Shown here in pieces: positions 1-8,002 of a DNA stretch of 48,135 nt. Where the stretch lies: contig CALUXI010000012.1 of the NCBI GenBank assembly GCA_944324705.1, positions 1 to 48,135 of the forward strand, read 5' to 3'. Position numbers and translations under genes: made by a program. The stretch's first letter is position 1; each line of letters starts with the position of its first letter. Origin of the DNA: an uncultured Acholeplasmatales bacterium (GTDB taxonomy: Bacteria > Bacillota_I > Bacilli_A > Acholeplasmatales > Anaeroplasmataceae). The notes beneath the pieces were generated by a model. It saw nothing but the letters and a program-made list of their open reading frames with translations. It ran no database searches and was not told the DNA's origin.

Positions 1-43
1 AAAAAGCCGGTCACTTACTTAATCGAGTAGGTAATCGGCTTTT
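1..43. terminator. Hairpin downstream of truncated IS orfB
   Basis: An imperfect inverted repeat with outer arms AAAAGCCG and CGGCTTTT and inner TACT/AGTA encloses a six-base loop. T-rich or A-rich ends on both sides make it a plausible bidirectional intrinsic terminator for minus-strand transcription leaving the IS remnant. The window starts here, so what lies beyond is unknown. Confidence 0.55.
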
Positions 44-64
44 GTAGCATAACAACTGTAAAAC

Positions 65-628
65 TCAGGTTATAACATAAGAAACAATTCGCTTATCATA
101 TAAATCTAGGATAGCTGATAAATAAAGTTTTTGTTTTTGACTAGGAACTTTAAATTCGGTGACGTCAGTACACCATTTTTGATTAGTCCATAGTGCTTTA
201 AATTCTCTATGTAATATGTTTTGTCCAACTTGTTCTGGCCTTGATTTAATGTAATTTGATTTCTTTCTTCTAATGCGAGCACGAATTCCTATTACTTTCA
301 TTAGTCTATGAATATATTTTTCACTATAATTAGTTTGATTCAAAATATTAATATACAGTGTCATACGACGGTATCCTAATATACCATTATATGCTTCGTT
401 ATACTCATATATTAATTGTGCTAACATTAAATCTTGTTGTTCCTTTTGAGGTATAACTCGATTTTTCCATTTATAATAGCTAGAACGTGGTATTTCTAGT
501 ATTTTACACAAGAAATCAACAGTAAATCCAGGTTTATATCTAAATTCATCTATTGTTTCGTATTTGTCTTCTTGTAAAACCTTCGAGAATCTCGCTCCAT
601 TCGTTCTTGTATTTCTATGTTTTTTTTT
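65..628 (-). pseudogene. IS3-family transposase OrfB, 3' truncated
   Basis: This is the catalytic DDE part of an IS3-type transposase. From a TTG at 511 it reads 148 residues with an HTH_21-like start (SYYKW), then the integrase-core pieces WCTDVTEF and AILDLYDKRIVSY, which carry the first two catalytic aspartates. It stops at TGA (65-67) before the catalytic glutamate; intact family members run to about 280 residues. The frame stays open upstream to an A9 run (minus strand 628-620) in the end of orfA, reading QEDKYETIDEF just before the TTG. It is therefore normally made as an OrfAB fusion by -1 slippage. The missing third acidic residue makes it inactive. Confidence 0.85.
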
Positions 629-1290
629 AAAACTTCAATGACCATTTTAGAACGTTCTAATTCTCGCTTGAGTTTTTCATTTTTGGCAAGTAACCTTTCT
701 TCAACAGTTGATTCTCTTCTTGGGTCTTTAGAAGAAGGACGACCACGTCTATCTTTCAATGCGTCTTCACCATGTGTATTATATTTTAATACCCATTGAT
801 ATACACTTGCGTAAGGTACACTATATTTATCAGCTGCACCTTTATAATCATTATCATTAGCTAATACATAATTGACAATTTCGATACGCTCTTCAAATGT
901 TGTCTTTCTAGCTTTCATGGCATAGACCTCCGGTCTAGGATCATAGTCCTTAATCTCTATGCCATCATTATATTTTAAAATCCATTGCCTTACAATCTCA
1001 GTTGTACTTATATTATACAAATTAGCCAAATCTTCAAGAGAACCTTCTCTGTTTAGATATGAATTAATAACTTTAAGTTTTAACATTTTTGAGTATTTTT
1101 TATTTTGACTTGATTCATCAAATGTAGACTCACCAAATGCTTTAAATTTATTTGTCCATAGTCTAATTTTATTACCAGTACTCTTAGGCAGTCCATATTC
1201 ATTAGTTAGTGAAGTTACTGACTCACCTCTCATATATCTTTTGATAAGTTCTAATTTTAATTCTTTACTATATTTTGCTTTTCTTCCCAT
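550..1290 (-). CDS. IS3/IS150-family transposase OrfA
   Basis: OrfA supplies DNA binding for the IS3-type transposase. The 246 residues hold three helix-turn-helix-like repeats (about residues 1-55, 60-110 and 125-180), a basic linker (RRGRP near 183) and a C-terminal leucine-zipper-like helix (ERLLAKNEKLKRELE) that normally drives multimerisation. It is longer than a typical IS3 OrfA because of the extra HTH unit, as in the IS150 group. A run of nine A residues near the end can direct -1 slippage into orfB. The Shine-Dalgarno GGAGG (minus strand, near 1303) lies inside the hairpin formed by the IS end. Confidence 0.85.
   Translation of the reverse strand: MGRKAKYSKELKLELIKRYMRGESVTSLTNEYGLPKSTGNKIRLWTNKFKAFGESTFDESSQNKKYSKMLKLKVINSYLNREGSLEDLANLYNISTTEIVRQWILKYNDGIEIKDYDPRPEVYAMKARKTTFEERIEIVNYVLANDNDYKGAADKYSVPYASVYQWVLKYNTHGEDALKDRRGRPSSKDPRRESTVEERLLAKNEKLKRELERSKMVIEVLKKNIEIQERMERDSRRFYKKTNTKQ
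620..628 (-). promoter_or_regulatory. A9 slippery tract for -1 frameshift into orfB
   Basis: On the minus strand orfA reads GTT TTA AAA AAA AAC. A -1 slip on the nine A residues enters a frame that is open from here to the orfB stop at 65. IS3-family elements commonly make their transposase this way. Slippage here is inferred from frame continuity. Confidence 0.7.
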
Positions 1291-1295
1291 AAAAA

Positions 1296-1364
1296 AATAC
1301 CTCCAAAGTAGACTAATAATTAGAGGTATTCATTCTTTAATTATTTTATTTGTCTACTTTGGAG
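1296..1364 (-). promoter_or_regulatory. Competing hairpins at the IS end covering the orfA ribosome site
   Basis: A perfect 13-bp inverted repeat (1301-1313 with 1352-1364) pairs the IS terminal repeat with the sequence carrying the orfA Shine-Dalgarno. An alternative perfect 8-bp repeat (1296-1303 with 1323-1330) uses part of the same strand. On the minus strand both end just before a run of seven T residues and the orfA ATG. Each hairpin could stop incoming transcription from rpoE or hide the ribosome site, a known way for insertion sequences to limit transposase made from outside promoters. Confidence 0.6.
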
Positions 1365-1391
1365 ATATCATATCAAATTACACCTCTTTTT

Positions 1392-1907
1392 TTAGTTATC
1401 ATCATACATATCTTCAAAATCGTCCATGTAGTTATTATATTTGTCTTCATCAAAGTCGTCATCTTCATGATAACGTTCTAAAATTTCACCATTTTCATCA
1501 TGTTCTAAATCGTCATCATCGTAATCATCTTCATCGACTTCTTCGTCATCATAATCTTCTTCATCATCATTATCATAGTCATCACTATCATCATCTTCAA
1601 AAGTAAGATCATCTTCTTCTTTTTCAAATTCGTCTTCTACATCAACATTGAATTCAGAACCATCTTTATCGAACATAGCAAGTGGTTGTCTATCTTTTAA
1701 ATCCCACTCTTCTTCACCCATATAAACAAAACGAGCACTAGTTGTTATATCTAAATAAAGTTGAGTTTGTAAATCATAATCAGTACTGTCTAGTTCTTTA
1801 GCAGCTATTGTTTCCCTTAATAAATCACTCATTTTCATTTTACCTTGATTTTTTTCTAAAATCGAAGTAGCTACATCTAACATTGACATTTCTTGATAAT
1901 TTGCCAT
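1392..1907 (-). CDS. rpoE: DNA-directed RNA polymerase delta subunit
   Basis: Delta is an RNA polymerase accessory subunit of Bacillota that raises promoter selectivity and helps recycle the enzyme. The N-terminal HARE-HTH-like domain (about 1-90, ending near EEEWDLKDRQPLA) is followed by a roughly 80-residue, almost wholly Asp/Glu tail, the hallmark of the subunit. Two ATG codons are adjacent (1910 and 1907); the second has better spacing from GGAGG, so it is preferred. It is the last gene of the dnaX-ybaB-recR-DUF1934 minus-strand group. No own terminator is seen before the IS end 21 bases downstream, whose hairpin may serve instead. Confidence 0.93.
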   Translation of the reverse strand: MANYQEMSMLDVATSILEKNQGKMKMSDLLRETIAAKELDSTDYDLQTQLYLDITTSARFVYMGEEEWDLKDRQPLAMFDKDGSEFNVDVEDEFEKEEDDLTFEDDDSDDYDNDDEEDYDDEEVDEDDYDDDDLEHDENGEILERYHEDDDFDEDKYNNYMDDFEDMYDDN

Positions 1908-1933
1908 CATATTCCTCCAATTTCCTCAATATT

Positions 1934-2305
1934 CTAAACTATTTCACTTTCATTTGCAAGATATTTTATCCATATTTTATGTTCACTTAATAAGTCTTTT
2001 TCAGCAAAGAGTTTATATTTTAAATAAATACCTTTATCTGAGATATTTATTAAATCTGTATAAATTAAAAACTCTATTTCTAAACCAAATTCATCCTTTA
2101 AAATAGTTTTAGTTACTTTATTAGGAATAAATTCCATAACCTGTTTAAGTTTTCCACTTCTTAGACAAATTATATTATTATCATTTAGAATAAAGTTATA
2201 CGTTGTATCATCTAAAGAAAAATTTAATCTATCATCTTCTTTATCATATTCAAGTATATAATTATTAGCCTCTTTATCTTTAATCGTTTTAAACAATAAT
2301 TTCAT
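1934..2305 (-). CDS. DUF1934/YwiB-like protein
   Basis: The protein has 123 residues, no signal peptide and no membrane segment. Alternating short hydrophobic strands suggest a small beta-barrel. CLRSGKLKQVMEF and the later LEIEFLIYTDLINISDKG and IWIKY resemble the matching parts of Bacillus YwiB (DUF1934), a calycin-like protein of unknown function; this is recalled similarity, not an alignment. Context agrees, because ywiB lies near rpoE in Bacillus. Its ATG overlaps the recR stop by four bases, which suggests translational coupling. Confidence 0.65.
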   Translation of the reverse strand: MKLLFKTIKDKEANNYILEYDKEDDRLNFSLDDTTYNFILNDNNIICLRSGKLKQVMEFIPNKVTKTILKDEFGLEIEFLIYTDLINISDKGIYLKYKLFAEKDLLSEHKIWIKYLANESEIV

Positions 2306-2910
2306 TTATATTCTGTACGACCTTCTAAAGCTTTTAATAATGTCATTTGATCTGCATAAATTAAATCTTGTCCAACCGGAAGACCATAAGCTATGCGGGT
2401 AATTTTTAAATTTGGAAAATCTACAAGAACCTCTTTAATATAACGTGCTGTAGTTTCCCCTTCTAATGTTGCGTTAGTAGCCAGAATTATTTCTTCCACT
2501 TTATTTTCTTTAATTCTTTTAATCAAACTATCAATATTTAAATCTTTTGGACCTATTCCCTTAGAAAAGGCAATTGCTCCACCTAAAACATGATAAAGAC
2601 CATTAAACTCTGCTAATTTTTCAATACTTAAAACATCACGTTCTTGTTCAACAACCATTATTTTAGAAATATCTCTATTAGAATCACTGCAAATAGGACA
2701 TACATCATTATCCGTTAAATTACCACATATTGAACAATGTTTAATATTTTGTTTCACTTGTTCTAAATTGTGAGCAAATTCTAATACATCTTCTTCACTT
2801 AAATTGTCTAAAATATAAAAGGCATATCTTTCAGCTGTTTTTTTACCAATTCCTGGTAATAGACTAAAAGAATCAATTAAATTTAAAATACTTTGTGGGT
2901 ATTTAATCAT
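2302..2910 (-). CDS. recR: Recombination mediator RecR
   Basis: RecR acts with RecF and RecO to load RecA at single-strand gaps. The 202-residue protein is of normal family length. It shows the helix-hairpin-helix (LLPGIGKKTAERYAF, 18-32), a four-cysteine zinc site (Cys59, 62, 71, 74), a Toprim domain (about 80-175, IMVVEQERDVLSIE) and the family C-terminal region (YGLPVGQDLIYADQMTLLKAL). It starts inside the ybaB stop codon (TAATG) and overlaps the next gene by four bases, the usual ybaB-recR arrangement. Confidence 0.96.
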   Translation of the reverse strand: MIKYPQSILNLIDSFSLLPGIGKKTAERYAFYILDNLSEEDVLEFAHNLEQVKQNIKHCSICGNLTDNDVCPICSDSNRDISKIMVVEQERDVLSIEKLAEFNGLYHVLGGAIAFSKGIGPKDLNIDSLIKRIKENKVEEIILATNATLEGETTARYIKEVLVDFPNLKITRIAYGLPVGQDLIYADQMTLLKALEGRTEYK

Positions 2911-3212
2911 TAAAAACCAAACCCACCAAGCATACTAGCATAAGGTCCCATTAACTTTTCAGTTTCGGCATCTATTTGTTTATAAGCATCATTGATTGCT
3001 GAAACAATAGCATCTTCAATCATTGGAATATCATCTTTAGATTCAAATATATCTTCTAAAATATGAATTTTAACAATTTCTCTAGTACCTTTTACTTCAA
3101 CTTCACAAACCCCACCAGATTTGCCTACAAAAGTAGAGTTTTGTAACTTATCTTGAGCTTCCTTTAATTCTTTTTGCATTTTCTTTAATTTCATCATCAT
3201 TGCTTGATTCAT
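2910..3212 (-). CDS. ybaB: YbaB/EbfC family nucleoid-associated protein
   Basis: This is a small dimeric DNA-binding protein encoded between dnaX and recR in most bacteria. The 100 residues begin with a methionine- and lysine-rich helix (MKLKKMQKELKEAQDKL), followed by the beta region with GGVCEVEVKGTREIVKI and a C-terminal GPYASMLGGFGF tail, all typical. Six bases separate it from dnaX and its stop overlaps the recR start by one base. Confidence 0.93.
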   Translation of the reverse strand: MNQAMMMKLKKMQKELKEAQDKLQNSTFVGKSGGVCEVEVKGTREIVKIHILEDIFESKDDIPMIEDAIVSAINDAYKQIDAETEKLMGPYASMLGGFGF

Positions 3213-3218
3213 TTTCCA

Positions 3219-4928
3219 TTACTCCTTTATTTTTAAAATATCACCAAAAGTATCTTTTAATTTTTCTACAATTAGATCTTTTTCTTCTTTTTCTATTTTA
3301 ATTGGTTTATTAACCGGTATTATTATATTATCTAAAATTGGTTTTTCAATACCTTCACTATATTTCTTTTTAAAATCATCTCTAATTTGTCGCCAAATAT
3401 TTTGAGGAATAGTTAAGATATTATTAATGTTAGGAATTTGTTTATGAATTATTTCATATAATTGATTATAATTATCATATTTCATAACCCTATTACAAAA
3501 TCCTTCATCTTGTAAAACAAATATTATTGAATCATTACTTACAGCTACAACTTTACCATAAGATAAAATAGATACAGCTAATATATCTTGATATTTTGTT
3601 TTAATAAGTGGCCATTCTTTATTAAATACTTCTTTAGTTTCTTTAGAAGCATTATTTAATATTTCATTAATTTCTTCTATTTTAATATAATTATTATTTT
3701 TATCAGTTATTTCTTTTAATTTAGCAGTATTAGTAGGTTTAATAACTATTTCTTCTTTAACAGGTCTTTTATTAATTTCACTAACTAAATTTTCTACTGT
3801 TGTCTCTAAATATTTAATTTGATCTAATAATGAGTTTTCTTTTTGATTTAACTCATCACACATCTTTAAAATACATAAATCTAAATATGATCTTTTTTGA
3901 TTAGAAAATTTCATTTGATTAATTGAATCATTTAATAAATCTAACCAAGAAAATATTAATGATTTTTTTAAATTATCACTAATTTGTTTAAATTCATTTG
4001 TATTAAACATGGCTTTATTAAGAGAATTAATACCTGTTTTTACTAATAAAATATCTCTTAAAAATAAAACTAAATCAGAAGCTATTTTATCTATTTCTTT
4101 ACCGCTATCATATAAATAACTAATCTTATCAATAGCCTCTTCTGACTTATTATTTATTACTAAAGTAACTAAATCAAGTAAATCCTTACCTGATACATTA
4201 CCACTAACTTCATATACCTTAGTTTCATCAATTAAATCATTAGCTGCATAAGATATAACTTGATCAAGTAAACTTAAAGCATCACGCATACCACCTTCAG
4301 CTAGAATTGTTATTTCTTTAATTGCTTCTTTAGTAATATTTATATTTTCTTTTTCACAAATTTCTATAAGTCTATTTTCTATACCTTTATTAGAAATAGC
4401 TTTAAAATCAAATCTTTGACATCTTGATAAGATGGTCTCAGGAATTTTATAAGGTTCCGTAGTACATAAAATAAAAATAACATATTTAGGTGGTTCTTCT
4501 AATGTTTTAAGTAAAGCATTAAAAGCTGCGTTACTTAACATATGAACTTCATCTATAATATATACTTTATATTTAGCAGTTGAAGGTAAGAATTTAACAC
4601 TGTCTCTTAAAGCTCTAATGTCATCAGCCCCATTATTTGAAGCTGCATCAATTTCTATTACATCTGGATTTGTTCCATTTTGAATACTTTTACAAACTTC
4701 ACAATTTTGACAAGGTGTTATAGTAGGTCCGTTTTCACAATTAATAGCTTTAGCAAATATTTTTGCTAAAGTTGTTTTACCTGTACCTCGAGGACCACAA
4801 AATAAATAAGCATGAGCTACCTTATTATTTAAAATAGCATTCTCTAAAGTCTTAACAATTGGCTTTTGATCAACTACTTCTTCAAATATTTGCGGTCTAT
4901 AGGTTCTATATAAAGCAATATAACCCAA
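3219..4928 (-). CDS. dnaX: DNA polymerase III subunit gamma/tau
   Basis: DnaX forms the ATPase core of the clamp loader that places the DnaN sliding clamp on DNA. The 569-residue protein shows a Walker A motif (GPRGTGKTT, about 45-53), zinc cysteines (64, 73, 76, 79), Walker B/DEVH (IIDEVH), the SRC sensor motif (SRCQRFDF) and a GGMRDALSLLDQ region. The C-terminal half is Lys/Glu-rich and less conserved, as expected for the tau part. ybaB and recR follow at close spacing. Confidence 0.96.
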   Translation of the reverse strand: MGYIALYRTYRPQIFEEVVDQKPIVKTLENAILNNKVAHAYLFCGPRGTGKTTLAKIFAKAINCENGPTITPCQNCEVCKSIQNGTNPDVIEIDAASNNGADDIRALRDSVKFLPSTAKYKVYIIDEVHMLSNAAFNALLKTLEEPPKYVIFILCTTEPYKIPETILSRCQRFDFKAISNKGIENRLIEICEKENINITKEAIKEITILAEGGMRDALSLLDQVISYAANDLIDETKVYEVSGNVSGKDLLDLVTLVINNKSEEAIDKISYLYDSGKEIDKIASDLVLFLRDILLVKTGINSLNKAMFNTNEFKQISDNLKKSLIFSWLDLLNDSINQMKFSNQKRSYLDLCILKMCDELNQKENSLLDQIKYLETTVENLVSEINKRPVKEEIVIKPTNTAKLKEITDKNNNYIKIEEINEILNNASKETKEVFNKEWPLIKTKYQDILAVSILSYGKVVAVSNDSIIFVLQDEGFCNRVMKYDNYNQLYEIIHKQIPNINNILTIPQNIWRQIRDDFKKKYSEGIEKPILDNIIIPVNKPIKIEKEEKDLIVEKLKDTFGDILKIKE

Positions 4929-4939
4929 TTTAACACCTC

Positions 4940-5689
4940 CTATACTAATTTATAAATATAACGGGTACCATCATCAGCTAATTTAGAATAATATGTTAAA
5001 TAAACATTAGGGTTTGCCATAATATCTAAGACTGTTGTCGCTACCCCATCTGGATCTAAATCAATACCCACATAATCATACGCTTGTTTAATTAAATCTG
5101 AGCAATACTTTTTTGAATGTTTATTTATTATAAATAAGTAATTATATGATTGACCGTAGTATTTAAGTCCATTAATAAAAGCTTTAAATCTATTTTCAAA
5201 ACTTGTATTAACTCTATAAACCATAAATTCTTTATAATAACCATTTAAAAAAGAATAGGCACTTTCAGTGGTTGCTGTAATATCTGAACCAAAACCTGTT
5301 ATTTCATAGGTATCTCCTTTAGAAAATGAAACATTATTTCCTTCATAAGGAAATCCACATAAGGCAGCATGCCCACCTACATAATAAGTAATACCTTCAT
5401 AAATAATAGGTATTTCAATAGCCGCCGTTTTAGCACAAATTATATCTCCCATATAACCTGGATATTCTCTACTTCCTATTGTCATAGTTGATGGTTTATC
5501 AAGTGGCACATCAGATTTAACTTCATAATATTTAATTTTATTTGTACTTTTTTCTTCATTTAAAACAGCATTTTTCACAAAATCAGCTACAGTTGCGTCA
5601 ATTTTTATATTTTCTACACCAGCACCAATAGTAGCCCATATAATAAAGCACAATAATCCTGTTAAAATTAATCCTATAACTTTTTTCAT
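4940..5689 (-). CDS. Exported YiiX-like permuted papain-fold amidase/peptidase
   Basis: The protein has 249 residues. Residues 4-24 are one hydrophobic segment without a lipobox, so it is exported or membrane-anchored. The core carries a histidine motif (YYVGGHAALC) and, about 90 residues later, a cysteine motif (KKYCSDLIKQAYDYVGI). This His-before-Cys order is that of the circularly permuted NlpC/P60 (YaeF/YiiX) group, whose members cleave amide or peptide bonds in cell wall or lipid substrates. The substrate here is unknown. It heads the dnaX group with an 11-base gap, an uncommon neighbour for replication genes. Confidence 0.7.
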   Translation of the reverse strand: MKKVIGLILTGLLCFIIWATIGAGVENIKIDATVADFVKNAVLNEEKSTNKIKYYEVKSDVPLDKPSTMTIGSREYPGYMGDIICAKTAAIEIPIIYEGITYYVGGHAALCGFPYEGNNVSFSKGDTYEITGFGSDITATTESAYSFLNGYYKEFMVYRVNTSFENRFKAFINGLKYYGQSYNYLFIINKHSKKYCSDLIKQAYDYVGIDLDPDGVATTVLDIMANPNVYLTYYSKLADDGTRYIYKLV

Positions 5690-5718
5690 GACCCTATTAT
5701 ATCAAAAAATATGATTAA

Positions 5719-5724
5719 ATTATA
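5719..5724 (-). promoter_or_regulatory. Possible -10 box for the yiiX-like/dnaX group
   Basis: On the minus strand a TATAAT hexamer lies about 30 bases before the start at 5689, with a poor -35 region. A second TATAAT at 5701-5696 is so close to the ATG that its transcript would be nearly leaderless. Either could serve; neither is certain. Confidence 0.4.
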
Positions 5725-5754
5725 CTAATTTTTTCTTTTTTTATCTAATAGCAA

Positions 5755-5785
5755 TAAAGAGAAAGCCCGCAAGCTTTCTCTATTA
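5755..5785 (-). terminator. Terminator after jag
   Basis: On the minus strand AGAGAAAGC and GCTTTCTCT pair around a short CG-rich loop directly after the jag stop codon, followed by a short T-containing stretch. It separates the rpmH-rnpA-yidC-jag unit from the dnaX group. Confidence 0.75.
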
Positions 5786-6394
5786 ATCTTCTTTATTTTT
5801 TGGTTTTATAACTACGGCTCTATTTTCGCCTTCGCCTTCAGATTCAGTATAAACATCACGCCAATTAGCTAACTTTTCATGAATAACATGTCTTTCATAA
5901 GAATTCATCGGAGCTAATTTAGCTGGTATTTTTGTTTTAGCAACTTCTTTAGCTGTCTTAGTAGCTAAAATTTCTAAACGACGATCTTTGTTAGATTTAT
6001 AAGAACCAATATCTAATGTAACAACATTTTTTTCTTGGCTATAATTATAAATTACATTTCTAACTAATAATTGTAAAGCTTCTAAACATCTGCCATCTTT
6101 ACCAATCAATAGACTGTTTTCTGAACTTTCAATTAAATAATGAATTTCTTGTTCACCACTTACTGTTCTAGTTTCAATTTGATATTTAATATCCATAGCT
6201 TTTAAAATATTTTCGATATAACGTCTACCTTCTAAAGCTAAATTGATATCAATTAAAGCTTCACAATTAAGGCCCTCAGCTATTTCACCTAAAATATTAA
6301 TGAAAATTTTATTAGAAGGAACTCTTAAAATGTTAATTGCTTTATCTAAAACATCTTGTTCGTTAAGACCTACAACTTGAATTTGTCTTTTCAT
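5783..6394 (-). CDS. khpB: RNA-binding protein Jag/KhpB (EloR)
   Basis: KhpB is a cytoplasmic RNA-binding protein that, with KhpA, affects cell elongation and division in Bacillota. The 203 residues contain an N-terminal Jag-N domain (about 1-50), a KH domain with the GKDG loop (LLIGKDGRCLEALQLL, near 110-125) and a C-terminal R3H domain (APMNSYERHVIHEKLAN). It is the last gene of the rpmH-rnpA-yidC-jag block, one base after yidC. mnmE does not follow, unlike in many relatives. Confidence 0.93.
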   Translation of the reverse strand: MKRQIQVVGLNEQDVLDKAINILRVPSNKIFINILGEIAEGLNCEALIDINLALEGRRYIENILKAMDIKYQIETRTVSGEQEIHYLIESSENSLLIGKDGRCLEALQLLVRNVIYNYSQEKNVVTLDIGSYKSNKDRRLEILATKTAKEVAKTKIPAKLAPMNSYERHVIHEKLANWRDVYTESEGEGENRAVVIKPKNKED

Positions 6395-6395
6395 C

Positions 6396-7367
6396 TTACA
6401 TCATACTCTCCTTTTTCATCTTATAATATGCTCTTTCATTCATCTTACGTCCAATATATGATTGGAATATTTGATAAATCGCACCAATAAGCCAATAAAT
6501 GCCTAAAGCAGTAGAACTTAAAGCAATAAAGAAGAACATAACAATCATGACAATATTCATAATTCTCATTTGTTTAGCTTGATCATTTCCCTTGACATTA
6601 TAAGAAGTTTTACGCATATATGAAGGTTTTCTTTGAGCTAATTTTTGACTTAAGAATGTTATGCCTGCATATAATAAAGCAATAACAACACATAAGATTC
6701 TATCTTTCATTTCACCTTGTGTAGCACTTGTACCATTAAGTTCAAAGAAACCAAATAATTTTGTATCTGCTAAGGCAAATTTACCAAAAGTTTCTACTAA
6801 AACACCATTTCCAGCATCTACAATTTGTGTTAAGTTAATTCTTCTAACTACTTCATACATTGATACGAAAATTGGGAATTGAATAAACATTGTAAAGACA
6901 CAGCCAAGTGGGTTAAATTTATATTTTTTATAAATTAACATCATTTCTTGTTTCATTCTTTGTTGACTAGCTTCATCTTTTCTAAAAGCATACTTTTTTT
7001 GTAATTTATCAAGTTCTGGTTGCATCAACTGCATTTTAACTGATACTCCATTTTGTCTTGAATAAATAGGCCAAGCAATAGTTCTAATAATAATTGTAGT
7101 AAAAATAATACCCCAAATATATGAGTTTCCTAAACCTTTACCAATTGAACTGCAAAGCCATGCAAAAGGATATGATAAAATAGAAACCGGCCAACCCCAT
7201 AAACCATCCCAAAAGTTTTGGAAATGGAATTCATTCCCCCAAGTTGTATAAACCGTACCATACCAATAATCAGCACTTGTACGACAACTTGATAGGCCAA
7301 GCATTAAGAATGTAATTAAGAAAACAGTAGCTATCTTTAACCAATTTTTATATAAGAATAATTTCAC
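6396..7367 (-). CDS. yidC: Membrane protein insertase YidC/OxaA
   Basis: YidC inserts and folds inner-membrane proteins with or without SecYEG. The 323-residue protein begins with a lipoprotein signal (lipobox LSSC near residue 28), as in Gram-positive SpoIIIJ/YidC. It has five predicted membrane segments, the cytoplasmic helical hairpin (PELDKLQKKYAFRKDEASQQ) and the conserved NPLGC and FIQFPIFVSMYEVVRR regions. The start is GTG within a GTGA overlap with the rnpA stop, so translation is coupled. Confidence 0.95.
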   Translation of the reverse strand: MKLFLYKNWLKIATVFLITFLMLGLSSCRTSADYWYGTVYTTWGNEFHFQNFWDGLWGWPVSILSYPFAWLCSSIGKGLGNSYIWGIIFTTIIIRTIAWPIYSRQNGVSVKMQLMQPELDKLQKKYAFRKDEASQQRMKQEMMLIYKKYKFNPLGCVFTMFIQFPIFVSMYEVVRRINLTQIVDAGNGVLVETFGKFALADTKLFGFFELNGTSATQGEMKDRILCVVIALLYAGITFLSQKLAQRKPSYMRKTSYNVKGNDQAKQMRIMNIVMIVMFFFIALSSTALGIYWLIGAIYQIFQSYIGRKMNERAYYKMKKESMM

Positions 7368-7708
7368 TGTTTTTCTCCTTGTTTTGATAATTTCTTAATT
7401 GTTCTTAAAAACAAAATTTCTAATTCTTGATATTTAATTTCGTTAATTTTGGGTTTTGCTATTAAAAAATAATCATAAGTTAAAGCTTCTTTAGAATAAG
7501 TCAAAAATAACATTCTAAGTCTTCTTTTAATCTTATTTCTCACAACAGCATTACCAATTTTCTTTCCAACACTAATCGCATATCGAAAATGGCTGGTTTC
7601 TCTATTTTTATAAATAAAAAGTCTGAAGTATTCATTACCCATACTTTTTTTATTATTCAATACTTGTTCTATTTCTTTATTTTTCTTTATGCGAAATTCT
7701 TTTTTCAC
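7364..7708 (-). CDS. rnpA: Ribonuclease P protein component
   Basis: RnpA is the protein subunit of RNase P, which matures tRNA 5' ends. The 114-residue basic protein has the signature RNKIKRRLR in the region GNAVVRNKIKRRLRMLF. A GTG at 7717 also opens the frame, but that codon lies inside the AGGTGAT ribosome site; the GTG at 7708 sits five bases after it and gives the usual KKEFRIKK start. A terminator hairpin separates it from rpmH. It overlaps yidC by GTGA. Confidence 0.92.
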   Translation of the reverse strand: MKKEFRIKKNKEIEQVLNNKKSMGNEYFRLFIYKNRETSHFRYAISVGKKIGNAVVRNKIKRRLRMLFLTYSKEALTYDYFLIAKPKINEIKYQELEILFLRTIKKLSKQGEKQ

Positions 7709-7726
7709 TCTAATCACCTAAGTAAA

Positions 7727-7770
7727 TAAAAAAGAACAACTAAAAATAATAATTTAAATCTAGTTGTTCT
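7727..7770 (-). terminator. Hairpin between rpmH and rnpA
   Basis: AGAACAACTA (7733-7742) and TAGTTGTTCT (7761-7770) form a perfect 10-bp stem with an 18-base AT loop. On the minus strand it is followed by a run of T. It can act as a partial terminator, so that rpmH mRNA is more abundant than rnpA mRNA. Confidence 0.75.
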
Positions 7771-7786
7771 GGTAATCTTTATTTAA

Positions 7787-7921
7787 TTAAACTGTTAATC
7801 TTTTTCTACCTTTTTGACGACGACGTGCTAATACTTTACGACCATTTTTAGAAGCCATACGAACACGGAATCCATGTGTAACTTTTCTTTTACGTTTATT
7901 AGGTTGATATGTTCTTTTCAT
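7787..7921 (-). CDS. rpmH: 50S ribosomal protein L34
   Basis: L34 is a small basic protein of the large ribosomal subunit. Translation of the minus strand from ATG at 7921 gives 44 residues starting [18 protein letters not shown] and containing the conserved [22 protein letters not shown], a full-length match to the family. A GAAGGAAAGAGAGG region precedes the ATG. It is the first gene of the leftward unit from oriC and has its own promoter and hairpin. Confidence 0.97.
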   Translation of the reverse strand: MKRTYQPNKRKRKVTHGFRVRMASKNGRKVLARRRQKGRKRLTV

Positions 7922-7960
7922 GAATATAACCTCTCTTTCCTTCTGAAACCATGCTTGTAG

Positions 7961-7989
7961 ATTTTAACAAATTCAAAACTCTATGTCAA
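7961..7989 (-). promoter_or_regulatory. rpmH promoter
   Basis: On the minus strand a perfect TTGACA (7989-7984) is followed by a 17-base spacer and TAAAAT (7966-7961), about 40 bases before the rpmH ATG. This is among the best sigma-A-type promoters in the window. It would drive rpmH-rnpA-yidC-jag. Confidence 0.85.
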
Positions 7990-8002
7990 GTTTATTTTTT
8001 AT

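Larger units (their letters stand above)
62..1370 (-). mobile_element. Truncated IS3-family (IS150-like) insertion sequence
   Basis: The element carries an orfA and a -1 frame orfB, as in the IS3 family. Its orfA-side end reads TGATATCTCCAAAGTAGAC on the minus strand; a TG start followed by AAAGT-AGAC resembles IS150-group terminal repeats. The other end is missing because orfB stops about halfway, before the third catalytic residue, and no matching terminal repeat is seen before position 1. The element is therefore a remnant and unlikely to move by itself. The intact end lies 21 bases past the rpoE stop codon. The exact left limit is uncertain. Confidence 0.8.

Noticed and set aside
1-64. 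Second terminal repeat of the IS element
   Set aside because: The hairpin arms do not match the TGATATCTCC end and orfB lacks its 3' half, so this is adjacent sequence, not the true IS end.
1392-1606. Open frame on the plus strand (1241-1606) rich in His
   Set aside because: It is the complement of the Asp/Glu-rich tail of rpoE; the acidic codons read as His/Leu codons on the other strand.
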